Of a DNA stretch of 64,000 bases, positions 17,860 to 26,697 are shown one piece after another. The stretch spans positions 62,001 through 126,000 of the forward strand of contig NZ_JACSOH010000001.1 of the NCBI RefSeq assembly GCF_014349235.1, read 5' to 3'. This DNA comes from Cytophaga sp. FL35. Its GTDB lineage: Bacteria; Bacteroidota; Bacteroidia; Flavobacteriales; Flavobacteriaceae. Below the pieces are notes generated by a model that ran no database searches, was not told where the DNA came from, and saw nothing but the letters and a program-made list of their open reading frames with translations. Position 1 is the first letter of the stretch, and every line of letters starts with the position of its first letter. The position numbers and the translations under genes are program-made.

Positions 17860-18653
17860 AATCGGTTATCGCCACCTACAATATCGCCAAGGGTACCTAA
17901 AATGCTTCCTTCTCCCTTATCTTTACCTCCTCTAGGAATAGAAGCCAATACACGACCTGCCAAACGGCTAAAGGGCAAGGATTGTATATAAACGGTTCCG
18001 GGGCCACGTAACGTGGCAAAAAATAGACCTTCTCCGCCAAAAACGGTATTTTTGATACCACCTACAAATTCAATATCATAATCCACCTCTTGGGAGAAAC
18101 CAACGATACAACCGGTATCTACTTTGAGTACTTCACCGGGTGCCAATACTTTTTTAGCCAAGGTACCGCCTGCATGGATAAAAGCAAGGCCATCTCCTTC
18201 CAGTTTTTGCATAATAAAACCTTCTCCCCCAAAAAGACCACGGCCCAATTTTCTAGAAAATTCGATACCTACGGATACACCTTTGGCTGCGCATAGAAAA
18301 GCATCTTTCTGACATATGAATTTTCCATTTTTCTCGGAAAGGTCTATGGGTACTATTTTACCGGGATAAGGCGATGCAAAACTCACTTGCTTTTTCCCCA
18401 TTCCAATATTTAAAAAAGCCGTCATAAAAAGACTTTCCCCTGTCAGTATTCGCTTTCCGGCAGAAAAAATCTTACCTAGAACTCCCTTTTCTTGATTGCT
18501 TCCATCTCCAAAAATGGTGTCCATTTTAATATCGGAGTCCATCATCATAAAGCTTCCGGCTTCGGCAACCACCGCTTCTTGGGGATCCAGCTCAATTTCT
18601 ACATATTGCATCTCTTCGCCGTAAATCTGATAGTCTATTTCGTGTGCATTCAT
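17856..18653 (-). CDS. TIGR00266/AIM24 family protein
   Basis: 265 residues of repeated beta-strand motifs rich in glycine: VVAEAGSFMMMD, GESLFMTAFLN, GGEGFIMQKLEGDG, GGIKNTVFGGEGLFFATLRG and YIQSLPFSRLAGRV. This is the AIM24/TIGR00266 fold related to tryptophan-attenuator-like beta barrels. It ends in a glycine-rich tail. Function in bacteria is unknown; Tat-independent, no signal peptide. It lies 67 bases left of another leftward small gene and may be co-transcribed. Confidence 0.88.
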   Translation of the reverse strand: MNAHEIDYQIYGEEMQYVEIELDPQEAVVAEAGSFMMMDSDIKMDTIFGDGSNQEKGVLGKIFSAGKRILTGESLFMTAFLNIGMGKKQVSFASPYPGKIVPIDLSEKNGKFICQKDAFLCAAKGVSVGIEFSRKLGRGLFGGEGFIMQKLEGDGLAFIHAGGTLAKKVLAPGEVLKVDTGCIVGFSQEVDYDIEFVGGIKNTVFGGEGLFFATLRGPGTVYIQSLPFSRLAGRVLASIPRGGKDKGEGSILGTLGDIVGGDNRF

Positions 18654-18720
18654 TTTTTTGATTGATTTATTGTGATGCTTATTAGTAGTCTAAAATAGTC
18701 GGTTTGTTACAAAACAATCC

Positions 18721-19203
18721 TTATTTTGAACTTTTTACCTTCACCGTCCATTCAAAATTAAAGGTAGATACCACTACCCCATCTTCATTAACCCCTACGG
18801 ACTTCATCCAAAAGGTTTGTCCTTCCCCAGTCGCTACCGTTTTATCAATGGCCTCTTTTATCAGATGTCCGTCATTGCAGGTAAAGGTGATTCTTCCTGT
18901 GGCTTTTTTAGAGAAGTTGGCATTGTTGTTGGCCACTAACATGCTAATTTTTTTTCCGCTTTGCCGTATTTGATTGATAACCATAGCCCCTGTACTGAGC
19001 TCGGCCGCCATACCTTGAACGGCCCAAAACATACTCTTAAATGGGTTCTGATTGCGCCACGAATGTTTAACAGTAACCACACAGCTACCCTCATTTATCG
19101 ATTTTACACGAACACCTGTCCACCAAGCGGCAGGTAACTTAAAAAAAGTGAATTGATTGAACTTCTTAGCGGAAACGCCCATATTCATTAAGGTTTTTCT
19201 CAA
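18721..19203 (-). CDS. DUF4442 hotdog-fold protein
   Basis: 160 residues resembling the DUF4442 branch of hotdog thioesterases: LPAAWWTGVRVKSINEGSC, TVKHSWRNQNPFKSMFW, AVQGMAAELSTGAMVINQI with the alpha helix and active-site region, and GRITFTCNDGHLIKEAIDK. Probably acts on an acyl-thioester such as a CoA ester, but no specific substrate can be named. Cytosolic. Upstream and divergent lies the DUF4870 gene. Confidence 0.82.
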   Translation of the reverse strand: MRKTLMNMGVSAKKFNQFTFFKLPAAWWTGVRVKSINEGSCVVTVKHSWRNQNPFKSMFWAVQGMAAELSTGAMVINQIRQSGKKISMLVANNNANFSKKATGRITFTCNDGHLIKEAIDKTVATGEGQTFWMKSVGVNEDGVVVSTFNFEWTVKVKSSK

Positions 19204-19263
19204 AAATATGCAAAATAACCGAAACTCAAATTGTTAATTAATTCTTAAATTTTAGTACTTTGT

Positions 19264-19296
19264 TTTGCATAGTACCTTTTTTTAGAAATATATTTG
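19264..19296 (+). promoter_or_regulatory. Promoter of the DUF4870 gene
   Basis: TTTG at 19264-19267 and TATATTTG at 19289-19296, 21 bases apart, match the Bacteroidota -33/-7 promoter pattern closely. The start codon follows at 19316. Confidence 0.6.
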
Positions 19297-19315
19297 CATA
19301 AGAAATTACTAAGTC

Positions 19316-19798
19316 ATGGAAAGTACAATCACCAAACACGAACGAAATTTATCGGCTATCATACATGCTTCTACCTTTTCGAAGTTTGTGGTTCCCTTTG
19401 GCAACTTTATCATTCCATTGGTATTGTGGACCGCCAATAAAAATGAATATGAGTTTGTAGACTACAATGGAAAGCAGGCCCTTAATTTTCAAATTAGCCT
19501 TTTGTTATACTCGGTTATTTTGGGAGCCATCAGTATACCGTTTTTCATTGGCTTCTTTCCTGAGATTTTTGATTTTGGTCTATTTGGTTTCGATAGGCTG
19601 AACAACTATAACAATTTTTCGATTCAGCTAGACCCCGATAATTTTCACTTTGGTTCTTGGCTGATTCCATTAAGCCTAGCCGGTTTAGTACAAGCGGCTT
19701 TATTCTTACTAAATGTGGTTTATAGCATTCTTGCAACCATCAAAACTAATGAAGGACACCATTTTGAATATCCGCTAACCATAAAATTTATTAAATAA
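19316..19798 (+). CDS. DUF4870 domain membrane protein
   Basis: 160 residues. About three hydrophobic segments: SKFVVPFGNFIIPLVLWTAN, the ISLLLYSVILGAISIPFFIG region, and a C-terminal ALFLLNVVYSILATI. The phrase YEFVDYNGKQALNFQISLLL is the DUF4870 hallmark. Role unknown, but the family often neighbours PspC and PadR genes in Flavobacteriia, as here, which hints at envelope homeostasis. An excellent promoter lies upstream. Confidence 0.88.
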   Translation: MESTITKHERNLSAIIHASTFSKFVVPFGNFIIPLVLWTANKNEYEFVDYNGKQALNFQISLLLYSVILGAISIPFFIGFFPEIFDFGLFGFDRLNNYNNFSIQLDPDNFHFGSWLIPLSLAGLVQAALFLLNVVYSILATIKTNEGHHFEYPLTIKFIK

Positions 19799-19834
19799 AA
19801 ATACCGGGGTCTCATCAGCCCTTAATCATAGAGA

Positions 19835-19881
19835 GTTTATTCATCAATCAATCACCATCAGAATGTTTATTCATCGATCAA
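19835..19881. repeat. Pair of 17-bp direct repeats upstream of padR
   Basis: GTTTATTCATCAATCAA (19835-19851) and GTTTATTCATCGATCAA (19865-19881) differ at one base and start 30 bases apart, in the leader of the PadR gene. They could be an operator or a duplicated leader. No dyad symmetry typical of PadR sites is seen. Confidence 0.5.
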
Positions 19882-19971
19882 AAAACGAACAGTCAACCCA
19901 TGCAGAAGACATTTACAGAAAAAACGCGTTCCCCCAATGCGAAGGAACTGCATAAAAAGCGAAACGAAATT

Positions 19972-20301
19972 ATGAACGTAGAGAATACAAAAGCGCAGAT
20001 GCGCAAAGGGGTTTTGGAGTACTGCATCCTATCCATTCTTAATGGAAAGGACAAGTATGCCTCTGAGATACTTCAAACCCTTAAAGACGCAAAAATGCTC
20101 GTAGTGGAGGGTACTATTTACCCCCTACTGACCCGATTGAAAAATGCGGGACTATTGAGCTATAGATGGGAAGAGTCTACCTCTGGCCCACCTAGAAAAT
20201 ACTACGCCCTAACAGAGACGGGCAAACTTTTTCTAAAAGAACTTGATGCCACTTGGGACGAGCTTAGAACCGCCACCAATTTGGTAACCAGCAACAAATA
20301 A
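19972..20301 (+). CDS. PadR family transcriptional regulator
   Basis: The ATG at 19972 gives a 109-residue protein that begins just before the conserved domain (MNVENTKAQMRKGVLEYCIL), the normal PadR start; an ATG at 19900 would add 24 unusual residues. The winged helix is visible: ILSILNGKDKYASEILQTL, then VEGTIYPLLTRLKNAGLLSY and the SGPPRKYYALTETGK wing. PadR proteins are dimeric repressors. It lies 45 bases ahead of the PspC gene and likely autoregulates the padR-pspC-GIN unit. Confidence 0.92.
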   Translation: MNVENTKAQMRKGVLEYCILSILNGKDKYASEILQTLKDAKMLVVEGTIYPLLTRLKNAGLLSYRWEESTSGPPRKYYALTETGKLFLKELDATWDELRTATNLVTSNK

Positions 20302-20346
20302 CTTAAAAGCAAAAGGCCAACGGCACACCGCCTAAAAATAAAGACA

Positions 20347-22161
20347 ATGAACAAAACGATAAATATAAACCTAGCCAACATGCTTTTTCATATGGATGAG
20401 GAAGCATATAACAAAATGCAGCGCTACCTAGAATCGGTCAAGCGTTCTTTTGCCAATACCCCGGGCAGCGAAGAAATCATAGCTGATATCGAGGCGCGCA
20501 TAGCGGAACTTTTTAGTGAAAAACTAGAAAATGAACGTCAGGTCATCACTACCAAAGAGGTAGATGCCGTAATAGCTATTATGGGGCAGCCAGAAGACTA
20601 CATGGTAGATGAAGATATGTTTGAAGACGAACCAAAATCTACCTATAAAAAGTCAAGAAAACCCAAAAAATTCTATAGGGATACGGAGCATAAATACATT
20701 GCCGGAGTTTCTTCTGGCTTGGGCCACTACTTTAATATCGACCCACTTTGGATTCGCCTCATTTGGATTATATTGACTATCGGTTCTACCGGAGCCTTCA
20801 TTTTCATCTATGCCCTGCTTTGGTTATTGATACCGGAGGCAAGAACAACTTCGCAAAAATTGGATATGCGGGGGGAGGATATCAACATCAGCAATATAGA
20901 ACGCAAGGTCAAGGAAGGCTTTGATGATGTTGCCCAAAAAATTAAGAGCGTCGATTACGAAGGTGTATCCCAAAAGGTCAAAAATGGCGGAAAGTCGTTT
21001 TTTGATACCCTAGGAGATATTATCATGTTCTTCTTTAAGATTTTCGGGAAGTTCATAGGTATTATTCTCGTGGTCATTGGAGCCGCGACCATTATTGGAA
21101 TGTTCATTGGCATGCTTACCATGGGCACCCTAGGTTGGGTTGACTTACCAGGAATGGATGGCTTTCTGAACAACATAACGGGCGCTCCAATCTGGGTATT
21201 TTCTCTTTTGCTCTTCTTTGCAATAGGCATCCCTTTCTTTTTCTTGATGTACTTGGGACTAAAAATCTTGGTCAACAACTTAAAATCCATAGGTAACGTA
21301 GCCAAGTTTTCCTTATTGGGGCTTTGGCTCATCTGTATCATTTCACTGATTGTTTTAGGTGTCAGGGAAGCTGCATCGCACGCATTTACCGGGAGCGTTA
21401 AGAATGATTATGAACTTAATCTAAGTGCAGAAACGGATACCCTGAACTTACAATTAGTGGCATCGGAATTTTATGATGATGGTGAATATGTACGTATGAA
21501 CGATATGATTCTTGTTTACGATAATGAGGGCAACCCCATGTTGCAATCAGAAGATGTGCGTTTCAACATCAGAAAGGCGACTGATTCCGTTGCAAAAATC
21601 ACTATCAGAAAAGAAGCTAACGGACCTTCATTTGATGAAGCGCGGGCAACCGCAGAAACCATAGATTACCAATACGAACTTAGAGGTCAAACCCTTCTTT
21701 TAAACAGTTTTCTAACGACTACCGATAAAAGTAAGTTTAACGACCAAGAAGTTAGGGTGAACCTTTATTTACCCGAAGGTCAGTTCTTAAAGTACTCCCC
21801 TTCAAACTCACGTAATTGGACGATAAGGGCAGAACACGACCCTGAAGTAGATGAACCGGAAGATTACCTATGGCAGATGGGTAATGATGGAGAGCTCAAA
21901 TGTCAGAATTGTCCCGAAGAGATTCTGAACGAATCCAATGATGAAAACAGAATTCGTATCAACGAAAATGGGATAGATATCAATATAAAGGATGAGAACG
22001 GAGAATCTTTCAAGATGAAAATAGGCAACGAAGAGGATCAGATTAAGGCCAGGGACCATGAAGATAACGTTGACATTAACATAAGCGGAGAAGGCAACCA
22101 AATTAAAATAGAAGCAGAAGATGGGGAAAAGACCATCACCAAAACCATCATTCAAGACTAA
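20347..22161 (+). CDS. PspC domain membrane protein
   Basis: 604 residues. Residues about 1-100 are soluble and contain FHMDEEAYNKMQRYLES and AIMGQPEDYM, then the PspC domain (HKYIAGVSSGLGHYFNIDPL with its membrane helix and LLWLLIPEA) at about 115-175. Three to four more membrane helices follow (230-350). The C-terminal 240 residues are acidic and beta-rich and end in an Asn/Asp/Glu repeat-like stretch. PspC proteins sense inner-membrane stress. The companion PadR and head-GIN lipoprotein genes form a typical Bacteroidota set. Confidence 0.9.
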   Translation: MNKTININLANMLFHMDEEAYNKMQRYLESVKRSFANTPGSEEIIADIEARIAELFSEKLENERQVITTKEVDAVIAIMGQPEDYMVDEDMFEDEPKSTYKKSRKPKKFYRDTEHKYIAGVSSGLGHYFNIDPLWIRLIWIILTIGSTGAFIFIYALLWLLIPEARTTSQKLDMRGEDINISNIERKVKEGFDDVAQKIKSVDYEGVSQKVKNGGKSFFDTLGDIIMFFFKIFGKFIGIILVVIGAATIIGMFIGMLTMGTLGWVDLPGMDGFLNNITGAPIWVFSLLLFFAIGIPFFFLMYLGLKILVNNLKSIGNVAKFSLLGLWLICIISLIVLGVREAASHAFTGSVKNDYELNLSAETDTLNLQLVASEFYDDGEYVRMNDMILVYDNEGNPMLQSEDVRFNIRKATDSVAKITIRKEANGPSFDEARATAETIDYQYELRGQTLLLNSFLTTTDKSKFNDQEVRVNLYLPEGQFLKYSPSNSRNWTIRAEHDPEVDEPEDYLWQMGNDGELKCQNCPEEILNESNDENRIRINENGIDINIKDENGESFKMKIGNEEDQIKARDHEDNVDINISGEGNQIKIEAEDGEKTITKTIIQD

Positions 22162-22288
22162 AAATGACGATTCAGGTTATAAAAAGAACATTTCAGTAAC
22201 AATTAAACAAGTCAATCGTCTTTAACATACATCTTTGTCATATCAATAAAACGAACATCAAAAAACAACAATCAAAAAACCAACAGTC

Positions 22289-23020
22289 ATGACAACTTTA
22301 GTACGCGCAGCAATTGCATTCATCGTCGCCATATTCCTCTCCTCATGCGGCTTTGACATTAACATTGGAGATTTTGGTTCCGGCACGCCGGGAGATGGAA
22401 ACGTAGTAACGGAAAACCGTGAAATATCAGATGATTTTACCGAAATAGCCTCCTCAGAAGGTCTGGAAGTAATTGTCTTACAAGAGGACAACTATAAAAT
22501 TAAGGTAGAGGCCGATGAAAATATCATCGATTTGATAGCTACCGATATCAAAGATGGCAAACTGAAAATTCATGCGAGGGAGAATATTGGGCGGGCCACC
22601 AAAAAAATATATGTTTCCCTACCCGAAATTGATTTGCTCAAAGCATCCAGCGGAAGTTATTTAAAAGCAGAAAATTCAATTACCTCCGGAGATTTGGAGA
22701 TTGACGGTAGTAGCGGGGCTCGAATGATCGTTGAACTTAATGCAACATCCCTAATGATAGATGCCAGCAGTGGTGCCAATTTAACAATTTCAGGAGAAGC
22801 GGAACAAAGCAACGTAGATGTTAGTTCCGGGGGCAACATCAATGCAAAAGACCTACAGGTACAATCTTGTAATGCAGAAGCTAGTAGTGGTGGCAACGTA
22901 AAAATTATGGTAGCCAAAAATCTTGTTGCGGAGGCCAGTAGTGGAGGTAATATTTCATACTCGGGCGACCCCGAAGTTTCTCAAAAAAAATCCGTTTCAG
23001 GTAGCGTACATCAGTACTAA
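22289..23020 (+). CDS. Head-GIN domain (DUF2807) lipoprotein
   Basis: 243 residues with a lipoprotein signal ending FLSSC. The mature part is a repetitive beta structure of the DUF2807/head-GIN type: EGLEVIVLQEDNYKIKVEAD, then repeated units such as EIDGSSGARM, MIDASSGANL, VDVSSGGNI, AEASSGGNV and AEASSGGNI. The Ser-Ser-Gly turn recurs every 15-20 residues, as in a right-handed beta solenoid. Function unknown; likely an envelope structural or adhesive element. Last gene of the padR-pspC unit, followed by a strong terminator. Confidence 0.9.
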   Translation: MTTLVRAAIAFIVAIFLSSCGFDINIGDFGSGTPGDGNVVTENREISDDFTEIASSEGLEVIVLQEDNYKIKVEADENIIDLIATDIKDGKLKIHARENIGRATKKIYVSLPEIDLLKASSGSYLKAENSITSGDLEIDGSSGARMIVELNATSLMIDASSGANLTISGEAEQSNVDVSSGGNINAKDLQVQSCNAEASSGGNVKIMVAKNLVAEASSGGNISYSGDPEVSQKKSVSGSVHQY

Positions 23021-23043
23021 CAACCATCATTGAACACATATTC

Positions 23044-23075
23044 ATACCCGTTGTTTAAGCAACGGGTATTTTTTT
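23044..23075 (+). terminator. Terminator of the padR-pspC-GIN unit
   Basis: 10-bp stem ATACCCGTTG / CAACGGGTAT (23044-23053, 23060-23069), 6-base loop, then a run of T to 23075. Confidence 0.9.
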
Positions 23076-23116
23076 AAAAAAGACCGAAGACATTTAGATG
23101 CGTGAAAAGGTCTTTA

Positions 23117-23124
23117 TATCTTCG
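23117..23124 (+). promoter_or_regulatory. Candidate -7 box of the dipeptide epimerase gene
   Basis: TATCTTCG, a common variant of TAnnTTTG, ends 18 bases before the start codon at 23143. No clear -33 element seen. Confidence 0.35.
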
Positions 23125-23142
23125 TGCAAACTAAACTAACGT

Positions 23143-24153
23143 ATGCAGCTAACTTTACAGAAAAAGGTGCTACAGCTAAAGCACACTTTTAGCATATCAC
23201 GTGAATCGCACGATTTTCAGGACACTTTAATTGTAAGCCTAACCCTGGATGGCAAAACCGGTTTTGGGGAGAGTACCTCCAATCCCTATTACAAAATAAC
23301 CGTCGAAAGTATGATGGCCGAAATTGAGAATATTCGTCCTGATATTGAATCCTTCGATTTTAAAAAACCAGAAGATTTTCATAAATTCTTGACTGAAAAG
23401 GGACTTACCAATTTTGCTATATGTGCCTTGGACCTTGCCGCTTGGGACTTGTATGGTAGATTGGAGAACCAACCGTTGTACAAAATTTGGGGAACATCCA
23501 ATGAAAATTACCCCATTACCAACTATACCATAGGCATAGCTCCCATTGATAAAATGGTAGAGAAAATGAAAGAAATGCCATGGCCCATTTACAAAATTAA
23601 ACTGGGTACGGAAGATGATGTGGCTATTGTTCGGGAATTACGAAAACATAGCGATGCCCTTTTCCGAATCGATGCGAATTGTGCCTGGACGGCGGAAGAG
23701 ACCATTGAAAACGCCCCACAGCTTAAAGAATTAGGGGTAGAATTTTTAGAACAACCACTAAGAGCCGATGATTGGGAAGGCATGGAAAAAGTAGCTCACA
23801 ACAGCGTGTTACCGGTTATTGCAGATGAAAGTTGTATTGTAGAGCAAGACGTAGAAAGATGTGGATTGCATTTTAATGGCATCAATATTAAATTGACCAA
23901 GTGCGGAGGCCTTACCCCTGCCCTGCGCATGATCAAAAAGGCCAAGGAAATGGGACTTAAAGTAATGGTAGGCTGTATGACAGAATCTACCGTTGGTATT
24001 TCTGCCATTGCACAGTTGCTTCCGCAATTGGATTATGTTGATATGGACGGCCCTTTGTTGTTGAAAAATGATATTGCAGATGGCATTAGAATTTTGGATA
24101 ATGGTCAACTTATCTATCCCGAACTGGCCGGGTCGGGTATAACCTTACGATAA
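23143..24153 (+). CDS. Dipeptide epimerase (L-Ala-D/L-Glu epimerase type), enolase superfamily
   Basis: 336 residues. The enolase-superfamily catalytic set is present: KIK (Lys151-x-Lys153), metal ligands Asp178 (RIDANCAWT), Glu203 (FLEQPL) and Asp228 (IADES), and the second-face lysine in NIKLTKCGG (250-253). This set is typical of muconate-lactonising-enzyme-like dipeptide epimerases, which epimerise the Glu of L-Ala-D-Glu from peptidoglycan turnover. The exact dipeptide is not fixed by sequence. Its stop codon overlaps the next start (TAATG), so the two proteins are made together. Confidence 0.87.
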   Translation: MQLTLQKKVLQLKHTFSISRESHDFQDTLIVSLTLDGKTGFGESTSNPYYKITVESMMAEIENIRPDIESFDFKKPEDFHKFLTEKGLTNFAICALDLAAWDLYGRLENQPLYKIWGTSNENYPITNYTIGIAPIDKMVEKMKEMPWPIYKIKLGTEDDVAIVRELRKHSDALFRIDANCAWTAEETIENAPQLKELGVEFLEQPLRADDWEGMEKVAHNSVLPVIADESCIVEQDVERCGLHFNGINIKLTKCGGLTPALRMIKKAKEMGLKVMVGCMTESTVGISAIAQLLPQLDYVDMDGPLLLKNDIADGIRILDNGQLIYPELAGSGITLR

Positions 24154-25208
24154 TGGCATATGAAATAGACACATTCCCCGGGAGAACGGTTTCCGTGAAA
24201 GGAGAACCCCACCTATATTTTGGAGGTACCGGTTACCTGGGACTTCAAACGGATGCGCTATTTCAAAACCTTTTTATCCAAAACGTGCGTAAATACGGCA
24301 CCAACTATGGGGCATCGCCAAAATCGAACATACAAATAGACGTTTACCGAAAAACGGAATACGTTTTATGCCATTTGGTTGGCAGTGAAGCGGCCCTTAC
24401 CCTCTCATCTGGTTATTTGACCGGACAATTATTGGCCCAAACGTTGGATGATAAATACCATCACCTATTCTACGCTCCAAACACCCATGCAGCCTTGTTT
24501 CAAAGAAAAATTAAGCCATTTACCACCTTTACGGCTTTGAACATTGCGGTCAGGGAGCAGTTGGAATCTAAAAACAATAAAGAAACCCCAGTAGTATTTT
24601 TGGACTCCATTGACTTCTCAGGATGTAACTATCCCAATTTCAATGCCTTGAAAGCACTGCCTTTGGAAGAGGTTATTTTGGTGGTCGATGATTCCCATGG
24701 AATTGGAGTTGTTGGTGAAAATGGAGGTGGGGTTTTCAATCAACTAAAAGAACTTAATTGTAAAGAGTTAATCGTTTGTTGTTCCTTAGGAAAAGGCTTT
24801 GCTATACAGGGTGGAGCTATTTTTGGAAGTGTTGAGCGGATTAAAAAGCTAAAGAACACTGCATTTTTCGGCGGCGCAAGTCCGGCAACTCCAGCTTCTT
24901 TGGCCACGTTTTTAGATGCGCAAAAGTTGTATGGCGAAAAAAGAAGGGAATTGCGAAAACACATTGCCTATTTTTCTACCCATCTGAAAAGACCAAAGAA
25001 ATTCCATACCATGAAGGAGCATCCTGCATACACCTTTGCCGACCCTCAGTTTACGGAGTATCTGGAAAGTCAAAAAATTATTGTGACGAGTTTTCCGTAT
25101 CCGGACGAAGATGCGCAATTAATGAGTAGGATTGTTTTGAGTGCAGGCCATAAAAAAGAGGATATTGACCATCTTTTGGAATGTATCAATATCCTCCCTA
25201 AACTTTAA
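24153..25208 (+). CDS. PLP-dependent aminotransferase-fold enzyme, AONS-like
   Basis: 351 residues resembling 8-amino-7-oxononanoate synthase and other alpha-oxoamine synthases: FGGTGYLGLQTD near the start, SSGYLTGQL, VVDDSHGIGVVG (Asp/His near the pyridine ring) and SLGKGFAIQGG with the likely Schiff-base Lys214. It is somewhat shorter than a typical AONS (about 385). The start overlaps the stop of the dipeptide epimerase by one base, so it probably belongs to the same small-peptide or muropeptide pathway rather than biotin synthesis; no other bio gene is near. Function is inferred only at family level. Confidence 0.8.
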   Translation: MAYEIDTFPGRTVSVKGEPHLYFGGTGYLGLQTDALFQNLFIQNVRKYGTNYGASPKSNIQIDVYRKTEYVLCHLVGSEAALTLSSGYLTGQLLAQTLDDKYHHLFYAPNTHAALFQRKIKPFTTFTALNIAVREQLESKNNKETPVVFLDSIDFSGCNYPNFNALKALPLEEVILVVDDSHGIGVVGENGGGVFNQLKELNCKELIVCCSLGKGFAIQGGAIFGSVERIKKLKNTAFFGGASPATPASLATFLDAQKLYGEKRRELRKHIAYFSTHLKRPKKFHTMKEHPAYTFADPQFTEYLESQKIIVTSFPYPDEDAQLMSRIVLSAGHKKEDIDHLLECINILPKL

Positions 25209-25217
25209 ACCAATTAT

Positions 25218-26693
25218 TTATCTATCCCACCAAACGGGTTCTACCGGAGATTTTTTAAATTGTAAAACATTCTCGGGATTGCGAGTCTCTTCCCTGTCCG
25301 GATATACCGCACGAACGTACCATTCTCCTGGGAATTCACTTTCATCACTATCCAATGGTAACTCTAAATCTAGAAATACATCTGAAGAAAAGTCATATCT
25401 ACGGAAATCGACAAAAGTTTCAGGGTTAAGAAAGTTCGCTATATATTTCTCTTTCATAATATGGTTTAGCATAAGACCACCTTCTCCCATAGCTATGGAG
25501 GAATCTGCCAAATAGTTAGTCCCATCAACCCCTAGTTTGTCCATATTAGCCTGTATTCCATCTAAGTAAGCTGTATATGCCGTTACTGTAGTTCCAGAAG
25601 AGGTTGTAGTTCCTCCATTGATCAAAAATTCGGCTTCAGCTTTAATGAACATGGCTTCGGCATATGTTATAATGGGAATGGGTGAATCTAATGAGGTATA
25701 AAACCCGGCATCTGCAAAGTCAGTATTAGCATCTTCGTTATCAGATGAAACACCATCACCACCACTCACATAACCCCTATAGGGTTCACCTTCTTCTCCT
25801 TCATTGTCTGCATAGACCGGTAACCTAGGATCAAATTGCAACTCAGGGTTGGTGAATGGACTAGTTGTACCATTCATATAACTAACTAATTGATCACCAA
25901 TTTTATCGTGTACATTTCCGGTGTTTGGAGCAAGTACCTCTCTTGAATGCCATGGGTTTATATTTCGTTCTTCAAAATAGACTTGAAAATCATCATCGTT
26001 AGAAGAAAATCCATTTTCTATATTGGTCAAAGCTTCTTCCGCTGCTTGAATTCCATTTACTTCGGTCAAGTGAAGTGCGTACCTAGCTTTTAACGTGTAG
26101 GCAGCTTTTAACCATTTATCTGAATCTCCTCCATAAACTATATCCCCCGAACCAGGAGCAAATTCTGAAGCATTTTCTGTACTTAATTCCGAAATTGCCT
26201 CATTCAACAAACTATTGATACTCGCATAAATTTCTTCCTGACTATCAAAAGCAGGTTTAGAATTTACCGTGCCTTGGGCGGATTCGGAATAGGGAATGTT
26301 CTCATAACTATCCGTTGCCAATCCTAAATTTATGGCTATCAATACCTTTGCGATACCGCTGTAATGGTTCGAGTTTGTTTCCTCTGCCTTCATGAGGATG
26401 GTATTTAAGTTAGGAAGAGCGTATAAATAGGTTTCGCTCCAAGTACTGGTTATACTACTAGGTCCAATGGTGGTACCTCCCTGTCCCGTAAAATATTGGG
26501 TATAATTTCCAAAACTGCGCTCTGCCCAATATTGGGCCATGACAGTATGGTAGATAGATGGTCCCAATAAATCTTCCATACTCAACTGCTCCTCAGTTGC
26601 GGAACCTGTGGGGACATTAACATCAAAATATTCATCACTACAGCTATAAATCAATATGCCGAGTAAAACAATTATATAATTTTTTATCCTCAT
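25218..26693 (-). CDS. SusD/RagB-type nutrient-binding outer-membrane lipoprotein
   Basis: I start at the ATG at 26693, which directly opens the lipoprotein signal MRIKNYIIVLLGILIYSC and lies 4 bases after the SusC stop; an ATG at 26708 would overlap SusC. The 491-residue product fits the SusD-like family 2: tetratricopeptide-like helices, the SDKWLKAAYTLKARYALHL segment, and a C-terminal EKYIANFLNPETFVDFRRYD. It caps the SusC channel and binds the substrate at the cell surface. No glycosidase is adjacent, so the ligand could be a peptide or glycan. Confidence 0.9.
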   Translation of the reverse strand: MRIKNYIIVLLGILIYSCSDEYFDVNVPTGSATEEQLSMEDLLGPSIYHTVMAQYWAERSFGNYTQYFTGQGGTTIGPSSITSTWSETYLYALPNLNTILMKAEETNSNHYSGIAKVLIAINLGLATDSYENIPYSESAQGTVNSKPAFDSQEEIYASINSLLNEAISELSTENASEFAPGSGDIVYGGDSDKWLKAAYTLKARYALHLTEVNGIQAAEEALTNIENGFSSNDDDFQVYFEERNINPWHSREVLAPNTGNVHDKIGDQLVSYMNGTTSPFTNPELQFDPRLPVYADNEGEEGEPYRGYVSGGDGVSSDNEDANTDFADAGFYTSLDSPIPIITYAEAMFIKAEAEFLINGGTTTSSGTTVTAYTAYLDGIQANMDKLGVDGTNYLADSSIAMGEGGLMLNHIMKEKYIANFLNPETFVDFRRYDFSSDVFLDLELPLDSDESEFPGEWYVRAVYPDREETRNPENVLQFKKSPVEPVWWDR

Positions 26694-26697
26694 AATA

